The notes under the pieces: model-generated
Told to the model about the DNA's origin: nothing
Database searches by the model: none
Seen by the model: only the letters and a program-made list of their open reading frames with translations
Shown: positions 45,926 through 58,010 of the stretch, piece by piece
How positions within the stretch are numbered: the first letter of the stretch is position 1
Layout of the letters: each line of letters opens with the position of its first letter
Origin: Phocoena phocoena
Lineage: Eukaryota; Chordata; Mammalia; Artiodactyla; Phocoenidae
DNA: 64,000 bases
Reading direction: 5' to 3'
Assembly (NCBI RefSeq): GCF_963924675.1
Contig: NC_089239.1
Location: forward strand, 32,573,818-32,637,817
Translations under genes and position numbers: made by a program

Positions 45926-48900
45926 ATTTTCAATTGAAGTTATTTGGGTAACTCATTTCCTCTTTTCAGGAACTATTCAAGCACTATTCTGGGAATATCA
46001 ATTATATCACTCATTTAATCTCTGGTTAAGGTACCTTGTACTCATCCAAGAGTATTTGTTTCTGAGATACTGAAAATTAATTTTGTAAGACATTGTCATC
46101 TGTGATTGACTAATACGTAAGGTAGTATATCTCCAAATTGTATATAAATAGTAGTGAATTTATATATAAAGACTTAATGAATTTACTAGTCATAAAAATA
46201 AGTTTACAGCAGTTATACTAATTTATTTATATCCAACATTAGGTTTATATCTAATTTGGATATATTCCTCAAATCTTTAGAGCATTAATTTAAAAAAATT
46301 CAAAAATATACGTTAGGTTTTAGTTTACCTGGTTCAACCAGTATAAACTATGTGCTAGGATAATTTTATGCAATTAATGTAACAATTATCTGGAAGAAGT
46401 TACTTAAAATGGCCACATTAATATTTTCATCAGCAGACATCCTTTAAAATGAGTCTTACGCAGAATGCATTTAAGTCTGTAGCTAAATATGGCCAAAGCT
46501 ACGCTCTCACACATGGTAAAAATGTGAAATAGTGTGACTTCCTCGTGTAAAGTCTCATTGACACAACATATAGAGAATAACATGTATTTCAAATAAAGGC
46601 CTACTCCATTAAGGCAGTTTTCCCTGTAAAGATCACTTGACTATATTTTCAAAGGGGTAAATGTCCTTTTACAGACCTTATTTCCTTAAATCAGCACTAG
46701 ATTTGAACCACAATTTGAACTCTTTTCTTAAGAGCCTATATATTAGTTGCCCATATTATTACTTCAGTGTCTCCTACTGAGTGTTAGAACACATAGGCCA
46801 ATGTTCTGGATCTCTCTGATACATACTAATTGCTCTATCCTCCCTCCACTGGAGATAGAGTTGCGTTCTAAGCACTTAAAAATGTGAGTTCTTAGGATGC
46901 AAACTGGTATTTTCCTTTATTTTAACATATTTCTTTATACATTTTATCCATTATTAAATTGATACACATGCATACAATGATAAAACTCTAGTTTAGAGGG
47001 GACCTTTTAAATGAAATATTCTAATTCACTCCCCTTACCAGGAATAATTTCAATGGTGGATGAAGACCGTCTATAAAACTGCCATTCCATTGATGGAGGC
47101 TCTTTTGGAAAATTCTTTCCTAGAGCAGACAAAAAAAAAAATAACTTCTTGGTGTTTCACAGCTGTGTATTCCAGTTCTGCTTTCCAGCACAAATCAAAG
47201 ATGTATTCTCTTTGGCAGAGCACAGTTTTCAGATATCTGAAGGGAACTATCACAGATGCCTACGTCTCCTACTAACCATACTAAAGGACATGGGCTACTT
47301 CTGGTCCTCCTTACATTACTTCATTTTCCAGCCCTTCAGTCTTCTGGGAACGCTTTTATGGCCCTACTTCAGACTGTCAACTTCCCTTTTCATAACATTT
47401 AGGAAGTACGAAGTTCAATGTGACTATTACCTTATTTGAGAATGACACTATACTTGGAATTAGCAATTATACAGCCTCCTTCAATTAAAACTAACTTGTG
47501 ATCGACTAAAATCTCCATATCAAAGTGTATTATATAAATTACAGTTAACTTATTGTTTCCAATGTATATTTAAGCAATTAGGATTTCACAAAGAAATCCA
47601 GATTCTAAATTTTTGCAAGTGATTTATAAGCATCAATGCTCTGAAATATGCATAAGTTTGAATGATAATGAAACCATAAAATATAATTTTAAATTTGGCA
47701 TTATAGTGACCCTAATTTTAGCCTAATAATGGAGACAAAAAGGAGAATGCATTTAAGTCTACACTTTTGAGTTTGAATTAGAGAAATTTGACATTATCTT
47801 ATTTATGGTGCAAAGGGCAAAGAACAGACTTGTGGGAGAGTTGAGTTTAGTTCTGAACACAATGAGCATGAGGTGCAAGAGAGATTTCCAGGTGAAGAGG
47901 TGGAACAAACAATTAAAGAAAATGTCAGACAGAAAATGGAGAAAAGGTAAGACAGAAACTCACGAGTAGACATAAGAGAATAATGAAATCTCGGATTAGG
48001 GAGAAATTTTGCCCATCCAATGCATACAAATTTTAAGTTATCTGCACAAAGTGAATTGTTAATTTATTTTGTCCTACTTAAGTGTGTATTATACTACTCT
48101 CCATTCTTCTGGGTCTGTTCAAAATTATCCAGTGTATACATTTTAAAAAATATAGTACTGTATAGGCATGTCATTTAGAGACACAGATTGGGATGATCTT
48201 TCTGAGAAAGAGTGTAAAGGGAGAAGAAAAGAAGTCTTAGAATAGGACTTAAGGAAAAATGTTTACTTTATGTTTAATGAAAGAAAAAGGAGCCAAGGGA
48301 GCAGGTGGAGAGTGTGGGAGGAATTAGCTAGATTCTCAGCAAGCTTAACTAATCCTTCCCGGATGCTCTACTAAAATACATTTTCCAAACTCTCTGTAGT
48401 TATAGTCGGTCATGTTACTGGTTTCTGGGCAATGGAGTTTTATGGAAGTGAAAGAAGTCAGTAGATGACTTTCATATATGGTCCCCACACCTCCACTTTT
48501 CTCATTTCTGAGAAGATGCCATAGCAAAGAAGTGGAAGGGCCTTGGATCACTGAATATCCTCCTTGAGGAGAGTTGCTCAGTAGAGCTGTCTAATCACGA
48601 GCACCCACAAGAGTGAGAAATGTACACTTATGTTGTGTTATTATTTTATTAGACCTATGCATGGGAGAAAGTTCTTTTCTGCTAAAACTATCATCAGAGT
48701 CTTTCAGTTTTTTTTTTTTTTTTTCTACTGACTACGTTTTTTCTCATCTTTGGATCACATTTTCCCATTTATTTGTATGTCTATTGGTTATTGATTGAAT
48801 CTTAGGTATTAGGAATATCACATCGTATAGAGTCTGGCTGGAGGCAGACTGCAAAGGGTTGAAGAGCTTTGAACTGTAAAACAATAATTGGACAGAGAAC

Positions 48901-50166
48901 ATGTAGAATATTCTTAAGAAACCTTTAAAACCTAATGGATTGAGGAGATATAGCATGCTACCTGAAGACAGTACGATTTTTGAAATGTAATTAGTTATTT
49001 AGTTTAAACAAGGCTTGACTACAGGAAAAATCTAGAGGGAACAGACATTGAAAGTAGAGGAAAGTGGAGAATAATTATGCTTTGGGGAAAGCCAGAAAAA
49101 TATCTATAACAAGAATACAAGTAAGTAATTTACATTTTGGTAGCACAGCTTCAAGGGCAGAACTATGTTTTCCCCAAATGACACACTGATAATCATCACA
49201 TTTTGAGTGTGGTTGATGTAAAATTATAAGTATACTGGGCTAGAGCCTATATGTATCATATGTTTCCAATATTATCCATAATGACATTATAGAGCATTTT
49301 TAAAATTTGACTAAAACTGACCTACACTATGATAGTAATCACAGTACCTAAAAGTTGTCAGTCTGGCATGACTAGATTAGTGAACATAATTATTGACTCA
49401 TTATTCTTTCTGAATTTATTTCCAGCCTCTCAAACTTAAACAGATATATTCCTTTTAAGAAATAGTTATTGAGATCAAAATATCCAACCATTAATCTATT
49501 TATCTATCCGTGTGTGTGTTTGAATTTCCTGAAATCTGCACATTTAAAATCTGTCAAAAATCTGTCTGTGGTCAACATCCTACTTATTTGCTAGTACTAA
49601 ATTTAACATGGTATTTGAAAATAGGAAGACAGATAAGAGAGGCAAAATTTCCAGTTGGTAGTCAGACAGAATTCTGGGATTTTTTTTATAGTATAATAAT
49701 GTGTTACTTGTGGAAAACACTTGGGTTGATTAATTGAGGGGAATAGTGGGCATTACAGAAAAGAGGAGATACCAGATACAAATTCCACCTACTTAAATAG
49801 GTGCTGCTAGGCAATCTGATTGTTGTTATAAACATTATCATTATTCAAATTTCTCCCAGTGTTTTTCAAGCCTCCAGACAGATTATGGTACATGTAAAAT
49901 CATTATAATATCTTGTGTTGAAGAAAAGTATTTAAGGAGAAATAGCAGAGTGCCACAAACATAGCTTTAATATATTCTACTCCCCTTTTCTTCCTTTTAA
50001 ATTGGGTTTGTCTTTTTACCTATTTTCCCACCCTCCTGTGTAGGGAAAAATAAAGGAAAAAGAAATATTTTTAAAATTAGTGGTTTCTCAGTTCTGAATC
50101 GAGCAATTTTCCTAAGAGTGAACCTATTTTAATTTTTTCAAATGCACAGAAAAACTATAAAGCATT
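45926..50166. other. Unassigned AT-rich sequence
   Basis: More than 4 kb without a supported gene. The part at 48340-48640 may be a diverged old repeat (AGATGCCATAGCAAAGAAGT, GGGCCTTGGATCACTGAATA), family unknown. A T tract lies at 48709-48725. Confidence 0.45.
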
Positions 50167-50224
50167 ATGTCCCAGAAACTTGACAAATCAGAGAGATGTC
50201 CCAGAAACCTGACAAATCAGAGAA
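50167..50224 (+). repeat. 29-bp tandem duplication
   Basis: 50167-50195 and 50196-50224 share ATGTCCCAGAAAC and TGACAAATCAGAGA with two differences. Confidence 0.95.
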
Positions 50225-50234
50225 GATCCTAAAC

Positions 50235-50320
50235 AGCATTTTATACCAATTATGTACAAAACCCTGCCAATTATCTTCTCATATAATCCACATCAACAAC
50301 TGAGAAGCACAAAAGATATG
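50235..50320 (-). mobile_element. Possible MIR fragment
   Basis: AATTATCTTCTCATATAATC and CACATCAACAACTGAGAAGC recall inverse MIR (ATTATCTCATTTAATCCTCA, CAACAACCCTATGAGG). Short and diverged. Confidence 0.35.
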
Positions 50321-51829
50321 AGCTCAAACCACCTGCTCTCACTACAGCAGGCTACTGAGAGCCTAGACAATAACTCACATAGTAACACACTCCGATACAC
50401 TTATCTGGGATCATGCTGTTTAAGTGGGATTTGTGATTAAAAATATTACCGCTTTGGCCTCTCCACGTATTAGAAAATATGTTTTCCCCTTTTAGAAAAA
50501 GCATTGTCATTTCTGTTTTATTACATTGGTAAATTAAGAGAACCACTGCCAGCTACCTATAAAGAACAAAAACTGCACTTCTACTTTATGTGTCACTGTA
50601 ATTCTTTTTCCTGTTGATATTAACAATACCCAAGCTCTTAAAAGAGAAAAGGCAAAAAATAGCCTCCAGAAATTCATTGTTTTGACACCTGCACAATTTT
50701 TGAACCAAGCTAAATGCCAAAATAAAGCTCTATCGAAATATAAAATGTTAACCAAAAGTGCCTATATGACCCAAGAAAAGGAAGCATTTAAAGACTACAA
50801 TCGCATAAGACGGCTGATATTTAATAAAATGTGGCTTTTCTAAGTATTAGAGACACAGAACTGGCAGTTGGCAAAATAGATATGATTTTAAACAACATTC
50901 CAGTGAAAGCATAGAAGACAGACAATTCCCTCTCATTTCCATCAGAGTCCCTTTCTCACATTACAGCTTATCAGGCCTGTCGAGATATCTATATTTTTAA
51001 TGTTAACAACAAAAATACGTAAATGACAATGTTACACCGTCGATTTCCCTAAACAGCCCTGTGTTTCATTTACAGGTTCTCAAATCAGTTTGAGGATATA
51101 TTAACATTTATAATTATAATTCCCATACATCTTAAAGAAACTAGATTCCACTTGTTCCTAGACTTCAATAATATAGTTTTGCAATCATGGTTTGGAAAGA
51201 ATACTGCTTGACATAGTTTTCCAATCGGTGACACATTACACAGAGTGAACTGGATATTCTCCATTGTGTTTCCAATGACATCTACATTTTAATTGTAACC
51301 AGAAAGTTATGCCCTTGATGATAGATAAAGGGGGCTGAAGAAATGTAGCAGCTTATATTCAGAGAAGATATGTATTGTATCATTTCACAATCAGACATTC
51401 ACAAGTGTTTGAAGAGCAATACAAGACTCATGTTTTGTGCATGAACGTTGTCTTATTTGGTTATCAGTATGCATATGTATTTATGGTGCCCAGTTCGGCA
51501 TTCTTGTTTATACATGAGGAAGCTGGCAAAAAAAATAAGTAAGAGGATGTGCTTGGATTAGACATACACACTTGAAAAAGATAAGATGGTATAATTACAA
51601 AAATCTTTAAGTGATAAGGTATTATGAACCATGTAGAAATTCTGTCAAAAAATTCAATGTACTCAAACTGAGATTTCTGAAATTTGACATAAATGAAGAT
51701 GTTATTTTTCTGATCACTATTTCTAAAGTGGTATATTTTTCTTTGATGGTCAGCAAAATTTCCTCCACCACTTGGAAAAGGCTCATTGTACAAAAATACC
51801 TTGAACATCAAGGGTGATAATGGTTATGT
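50321..51829. other. Unassigned AT-rich sequence
   Basis: No supported gene or recognised repeat. Confidence 0.5.
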
Positions 51830-52309
51830 TATGGCACAGCTGACTTTGCAAAAGGGAGATTATCCTAAGTGGACAGACCGAATCAGTTCAGCCCTTAGAA
51901 GGACCTGGGTTCTTTCTGCTGAAAGAGATATTAGGCCCTGGGAGATCTGACACTCCAGAAATTCTCCACTGCTGGCCTGAGGCCTAAAGGGTAATTATGG
52001 GAATCAACCATGATCTCTAAAATAAAGAAGTCTGGGGTGGGGGAGAGGGTGTAGTCTGGCTCTTTATCTAGTCCTGTGTTTATTCAAGATAGCCATCTCT
52101 GAAGTGGATGCCTTGGCAATCAAAGCTTAAGTCAGGCACTTCCATTACAGAAAACAAAAACAAGCAACTGTCAGGGCTTATATTACAGAGGCCCCTGTAA
52201 TCACAAGTATTCTTATAAGAGGGAGGTAGGAGGGCCAGAGTCAGAAGAGGCAATGTGAGTATGGAAGCAGATGGAGAGGAGGAGACACGAAGAGAGAAGC
52301 AGAGCTCAG

Positions 52310-52342
<33 letters not shown>

Positions 52343-52590
52343 CATTGGTGATGCTACACTGCTGGCTCTGATAATAGAAGGGACTGTCAGGCAAGGAATG
52401 CAGGCAACCTCTAGAGGTGGAAAAGGCAATAGTACAGATTATTCCATAGAGCCTCCAGAAGGAACATGGTCCTGCCCACCCATTACAGAATTTCAACACC
52501 TGAACTATAAGATAATACATTTCTATTGTCTTAAGCCATCATGGTTGTGGTAATTTGTAATAGCACCATTAAAAAACTAATACACAATCT
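51830..52590 (+). mobile_element. MLT1-like LTR sequence (ERVL-MaLR), one or two copies
   Basis: The first part has CAAAAGGGAGATTATCCTAA and CCTTAGAAGGACCTGGGTTC. The second has CCCTGTAATCACAAGTATTC, TTATAAGAGGGAGGTAGGAG, CAGGCAACCTCTAGAGGTGG, TAGAGCCTCCAGAAGGAACA, GAACTATAAGATAATACATT and AAGCCATCATGGTTGTGGTA. Both follow the MLT1 order. A GA microsatellite (52312-52342) interrupts it. The 146-codon minus-strand frame here is an LTR translation. Confidence 0.65.
52312..52342 (+). repeat. (AG)n microsatellite
   Basis: About 14 AG units inside the MLT1-like LTR. Confidence 0.95.
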
Positions 52591-52916
52591 AAAATGAGAG
52601 TGGTCTTAGAAGTTGCCATGATATTTGTGATGGTGGCATGAGTGTCTAATAACTAAGAAATTTAATGATACATACAGAATCTAGTTAAATTTCTTTACTA
52701 GATTTTTGAAGAGCATTTTCCAGGATATTTTATATAATAATAATCCATGCATTTATATGGCAGTTACAACATATTATAAAAAAATATCTGATTACCTTTA
52801 TGGCACTTATTTCCATACAACAGCATTTACTGAGCACCGACCAGGTACTTCACTACTGCAAAGTATTATTTTAAACAAGACACAAATCACCTTTTAAGCA
52901 GCTTACAAGCTACTGA
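52591..52916. other. Unassigned AT-rich sequence
   Basis: Nothing recognisable between two LTRs. Confidence 0.5.
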
Positions 52917-53511
52917 CTGTGTTATAGCAGGCAGATAGCTTGACATGAGCAGAAAGAGTGGGCACAGGCCAGACGGCGGGAAACCTTGCATCTTATAAAC
53001 AGCGGAGGTCCATGGGCAGACAAAGAAAGGCAGGAACCTCCAGACTGACAGGAAACCACACATTTTGGGGTGATATATGTCTTGGAGGCAGACAAAGAAG
53101 GTGGGAAAAGGCAGGAATCTCCAGCGTCAGAATGTAACCTGTTGCTCATTATACCCTCATTACAATAAAATTAGCCTTGCAGACAAGAAGCTCCCATCAT
53201 GCACCTACACCTTGACACTTCCGATCAAAGCTAAATACGGACAGAAATCTCTCCTCCCCTCGGGGAAGGCCGTGCTGGGATGAAAATCAGGGAATACAGT
53301 TCCCAAACCCCTCCCTCCCCAATGAATATTCCACCCCTTCATTTGTACGCCCCACTTAACTGGCTTGACAAAGAAACTCCGGGCAGCTAATCACCTGAAA
53401 CTGCCCCCTCTCATCTCGAGAGCCAACTGTTGCTGCTTAATTAAATCCTCACCTTGCTTTCTTAACCCTCCTGTCTTGTCTCTGAATTCCTTCTCCGACA
53501 AGACAGTAACA
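52917..53511 (+). mobile_element. Solo ERV LTR with U3-like direct repeats
   Basis: It appears to start near TGTGTTATAGCAGGCAG and to end CAAGACAGTAACA. A TTAATTAAATCCTCACC stretch near 53440 provides an ATTAAA polyadenylation signal followed by a U5-like pyrimidine-rich end. The upstream half carries an imperfect direct repeat starting GGCAGACAAAGAA, at about 53015-53043 and 53086-53124, like the enhancer repeats of some class I retroviral U3 regions. No internal retroviral genes adjoin, so it is probably a solo LTR; start and class are inferred. Confidence 0.58.
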
Positions 53512-54144
53512 TTTCACTGGGAACAACTCTAAACCAAGACGTCACGGATACTGGGATGTTTATTCTTCTGATTTGTTTTTCTCTTTTTATGAAGAAGGAG
53601 CCAGTTGGCTTTTTGCTTACATACTCAAGTTTCTATCAGTAAATTATACCATTTAATTTTCGAGTAGAATATAAATTAAGGATTGGATTGATTGTTTCTA
53701 ACCTCACTCAGAATCATGAACGATGTGCAAAAACAGCAATACTATTTAATTAATGCTTTTGAATACTCGGGTATTTCCAGTAAATACAACTGAGACATAT
53801 GAAAGAGAGTATCGTACCTTTTGGCTTTCTTCAATCAAATGGTTATGCACGCTATTGAAAAAGTGAGGATATAAAAACTTTTATGACCCTGATCATTTAG
53901 TGTGGGGAAGAAAAAAAAAAGAACACAAAATGGCAGGCATATTTATGTCCAATTCAACTGGAGTTGGCCAGAAAATAAAATATGTAAGTGCTTCAATCCT
54001 AATTCTACTGAAAAATAAAACGTGACTTTTATTATCTTTCAACTTCATGTACCTCACTGAGCTCTCAAAATACCTTTAGGACCTAAAAATCAAACCATTG
54101 TCTAATTAAAAGTTGTCCAAAGATACATATTTCTCTATAAACTT
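53512..54144. other. Unassigned AT-rich sequence
   Basis: Nothing recognisable between the ERV LTR and the CHR SINE. Confidence 0.5.
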
Positions 54145-54161
54145 AATTTAGTTTACATTTT

Positions 54162-54348
54162 GGGACTTCCCTGGCAGTCCAGTGGTTAAGACTTTGCCTT
54201 CCAACGCAGGGGGTGCGGGTTCGATCCCTGGTCAGGGAGCTAAGATCCCACATGCCTCGGGGCCAAAGAAAAAACGCAGAAACATAAAACAGAAGCAATA
54301 CTGTAACATATTCAATGAAGACTTTAAAATTGGTCCACATCAAAAACA
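54162..54348 (+). mobile_element. CHR SINE with extended 3' body
   Basis: It starts GGGACTTCCCTGGCAGTCCA, has the B-box-like GGGTTCGATCCCTGG, then GATCCCACATGCCTCGGGGC, and continues with a non-tRNA 3' body (CAGAAGCAATACTGTAACAT, ATTCAATGAAGACTTTAAAA, TTGGTCCACATCAAAAAC). Exact 17-bp target duplications lie at 54145-54161 and 54349-54365 (AATTTAGTTTACATTTT), which show that the 3' body belongs to the insertion. Confidence 0.97.
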
Positions 54349-54365
54349 AATTTAGTTTACATTTT

Positions 54366-56189
54366 CAGGTTTATGTGGGAGAGAGCTTATAAACATATAC
54401 CCTGTATGTTAGAAATGGCATTATAAATTAATTTTAATATGATTGGAATTATGAGAATCACCAAAATATTGAAATATTAATGATATATATGTATATATTT
54501 ATATACACATTTTCATGTAAGGTGCCACATGAAAAGGTTTTGTGTAATAAATACTTTTACAGATCAGAAGTTATCAGGGTCTATTTCAATGTGTTACTGC
54601 TGTTGAATAACCAGGTTGGAACTGTGTGACTTAGAATCTGGCTCTTAGCTTGAAACCTAAGTTTCCTATGATGAGGAGTCCCTCTAGTATTACATATGTG
54701 GCATAATTCTTAAACAATGGCACTGTGTGTATTCTATCTCATTATTATTTAAATAAGATCATAAATATTTTACTCAGAATTCAAGAATGGAAGCTTTGCA
54801 TCTGGACACTCTAATGGTATGGCTTCCATCTAATTTGTTTTTCTATCAGATGTCGAGTTATCATATTATCATAAAATATGGTAATAGCAGAGCATTATCC
54901 TAGAAAAAAATGCTGAGGCTAATAATGTAATGTATAAAACATACCATCCACACATTTCCAACCCTTTGTACTCAGTTTTATAATAAATCCATGCACGAAG
55001 AGAAAGGGCAAAAGAATTCAAGCACAGGGTGACTACAGCTGTATGCTGGAAACTTCTAATAGTAAAATGCTATTAATTTAAGACATATTAATACAAAACT
55101 AGGTAAGTTAAGGTTCTCCTAGGGATGTTAACTTATCCTCATTTAATATATATAACATGTGCTACTTTAAATTACCAGTTAGGTTTCTAAGTACATATTT
55201 TAGTGTGCATGCTGTATAATGTTGATAATATGATGTTACCAGGAGAAGCGTAACTTTTCTGCTCTGACCTGTATGTTTAGATTTCTAACCTTGTTGTTAC
55301 ATTAGCATTGAATTGTTTTTCGTATATATTTCTTACGGTTTTGCAAGAGGAAGTGATGAAAAAATAATTTTAAACAGCACCCTGAATTGTGGAACTATGC
55401 ACACTAGATATATAATATTGCCAAATTATGAAAATCTATAATCAATAGCATTTCAATAGAGGACAATCATATTTTGTGAAAATAAAATAATGTCACTTAA
55501 AATAAATATTTCATCATATTTATGTCTTTTAATTTTAATGTATTTACACAGAAATTAATATTTTGAGTCTATATCATTTTTCCCATTTATGTTTTAATTC
55601 CTTAACTTTTAATGTCTCTCAACACGTCTATAAACTATTATTTATCATCTGTGAGATTTTCAAAATTAAGACTTGAAACTCTAGATTCTCTTAATGTACA
55701 TTAACTGCTTTCCTCCAACAACTATTATTTGAAATAAATATGATGCAGTGACATTGATTAAAACATTTCGTAGATAACTATTTCAATATACACACATTTT
55801 AAATATATAGTAGGAAAATGGGGGGTTAGACTTCACATATGTTCTGATTTCATTTAAAAATCAGGATAGGATAACTTTTAATATTAATTACATTTATGAC
55901 TAATTTATTTCTTTTGAGGGTTGATAATGAAGACAAATTTGGATTTTTGATCCTTTGTGAGCAAAAAGCCTCAACTGTGCACTTCTGTGTAAAATATTAT
56001 TTTGTGAAAATTTGGAACCTGTGAGAAGTCATTTTATTTATATATTTAAAAATTATAATACCTCAGTCACATTCTCCTAAAGAAAGCTATCTAGTCCCTA
56101 GTTGTGCTTAACCTCAAAACAATGAATGTAAAACCAGCAGACAGTGAACAAGAGAACTACGGCTCACTGCAATTACACACACATGTAAC
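54366..56189. other. Unassigned AT-rich sequence
   Basis: About 1.8 kb, strongly AT-rich, with no supported gene or recognised repeat. Confidence 0.5.
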
Positions 56190-56225
56190 ATTGTGTGTGT
56201 GCGTGTGTGTGCATGTGTGTGTGTG
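56190..56225 (+). repeat. (TG)n microsatellite, interrupted
   Basis: TG units with CG and CA interruptions. Confidence 0.95.
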
Positions 56226-56914
56226 AAAGGGGCAAACTATCACAATCCCAGACACTTGATCTGTGCTTACTGAACGAGACACATGTCATCATTAAGATGG
56301 CTGACATCTTTTCCTACGGCAGCGCCACGTGCCAGGTTGCCATGAATGAGAGAAGAGCCTGTTGAGGATTTGTGTTTGTCAGGCCTCCTCAAGGGTCCTG
56401 ACCAGAAACAACAGACACCAGGTCTCTCTGAGAAGCTGTCTATGAGCATCTCTGGAAAATTCATTATGAAGTCTTTACGTCTCAAGAGATTCATAGAACA
56501 GGATTCTTGAGGACTGGCATATCTCCCACCTGAGCTCTCAACTAAGGTCATATTGTAGTGAAAGTTTTTAGCTAAAACACTGGAATACGGTATATTGGCT
56601 ATAACTAGGATGGCTGGTTCTTAATTCAGGAAACTACATAAAGTTAAAATTAGATGAGCTAATAAATTACAGAAGAAAGTAAAATGCACTATTTTCATTC
56701 TATATATAACATTAATTTGACTATTTGTAAGTTTTATTTTATCAATCCTCTCTTTTAATCAATCAAGTGTGGGAGACTTACATGTCAACAGGCCTCTTAC
56801 AAACAATGTGACAAGGGTATAGAAGATTTATGAAAAGACAGCTATGAGAATTAGATTTTTTCAGCCCCAGAATACCTATATTCCCTATAGGTATTCCATA
56901 TAGTTAAAGACACA
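56226..56914. other. Unassigned sequence
   Basis: The part at 56267-56551 is less AT-rich and has a 94-codon minus-strand frame without recognisable homology. A perfect 10-bp inverted repeat GAATACCTAT/ATAGGTATTC lies at 56870-56896. Confidence 0.5.
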
Positions 56915-57208
56915 TTTTATGGTTCACTTTGCATAAACTGTGTTTTTTACAAATTGAAGATTTGTGGCAAACCTGCATTGTCAGATGACGGTTAGCATTC
57001 TTTAGCAATAAAGTATGTTTTAGTTACGGTATGTACATTTTTAGGCATGATGCTTTTGCACACTTAATAGGCTACAGTATAGTGTACACATAACTTTTAT
57101 AGGCACTAGGAAATAAAAAAGAATTCTCATGTGATCCAGTTTATTGTTATATTTGCTTTACTGTAGTGGTCTGGAACCAAATGCCTACATCTTCAAGGTA
57201 GGCCTATA
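56915..57208 (+). mobile_element. Tigger1-derived element, internally deleted
   Basis: TTTTTTACAAATTGAAGATT and TGTGGCAAACCTGCA come from near one end of Tigger1. They join directly to the other end: GATGACGGTTAGCATTCTTT, AGCAATAAAGTATGTTTTAG, CACTTAATAGGCTACAGTAT, AGTGTACACATAACTTTTAT, GTGGTCTGGAACCAAATGCC and AAGGTAGGCCT. The transposase region is missing. Confidence 0.77.
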
Positions 57209-57286
57209 ACTAAAAGCTGTAGTGTGGCTAGAATTATTTCAGGCCAGAGAGAGAAGTGAACAGCCCCTGATAAACTGTACTTTGGG

Positions 57287-57289
<3 letters not shown>

Positions 57290-57329
<40 letters not shown>
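57290..57329 (+). repeat. (GT)n microsatellite
   Basis: About 19 uninterrupted GT units. Confidence 0.97.
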
Positions 57330-57331
<2 letters not shown>

Positions 57332-57864
57332 AATCTGCAGTAAGGAAAGATGGATGCCCTGCCTGTAGGGAAGGAACAAATATGGTAGAAAAGAGCACTA
57401 GTGCAGAATGAAAGTTTATGTTTTGGGCTCCTGATTGAAAATAAAGTACTTGCCGAGGAAACTAATTCGTTTCTGATAGAGTATTTTTTCATACTATAAT
57501 TCCTATAACGAACATTATTTATGGACCAATGTTACTCTATTAGATATATATTTTATTTAATAATATATGCTATGATTTTTAAAGATTGATGCTATATGAA
57601 TTATAAAAGGTATAGTTACTTCTCCAAATAGTTTACAAATAGTTAACATATGTTTAGGTCAAATATTAAAAGGGAAACATTAAGCCCAGATAATTTCATT
57701 ATCTAAATACTGCCTACTGAATTCCCTATTTGCATTCTGTGTCTTATTTCTTAGCCTTACTCTTTTCTCATTTCTCCTCCCATTAAAGACACAATCACAT
57801 TGCATCATCCCCTAACTCGATGCCCATGCACCACTAAAACAAGAGCAGGTACACTACATGGAAA
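57330..57864. other. Unassigned sequence
   Basis: Nothing recognisable. Confidence 0.5.
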
Positions 57865-58010
57865 AGGCAGTGTAGCACAGCGCTAAGAGAAGAGGTGTGG
57901 AGCTAGACTCCCCCTGTGAATGTATTTTCTACAGTGTTGGAATTACATTTTAACCAATAATAAGTGTGAGGATTAAGTGAGTTAATAGAAACAGCATACC
58001 TGGGACAAAT
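57865..58010 (+). mobile_element. MIR SINE
   Basis: GGCAGTGTAGCACAGCGCTA, GTGGAGCTAGACTCCCCCTG and GTGTGAGGATTAAGTGAGTT then AATAGAAACAGCATACCTGG follow MIR order. Part of the core is missing. Confidence 0.58.

Noticed and set aside
52080..52520. 146-codon minus-strand open frame with a Ser/Leu run
   Set aside because: It is an antisense translation of an MLT1-like LTR and its GA microsatellite.
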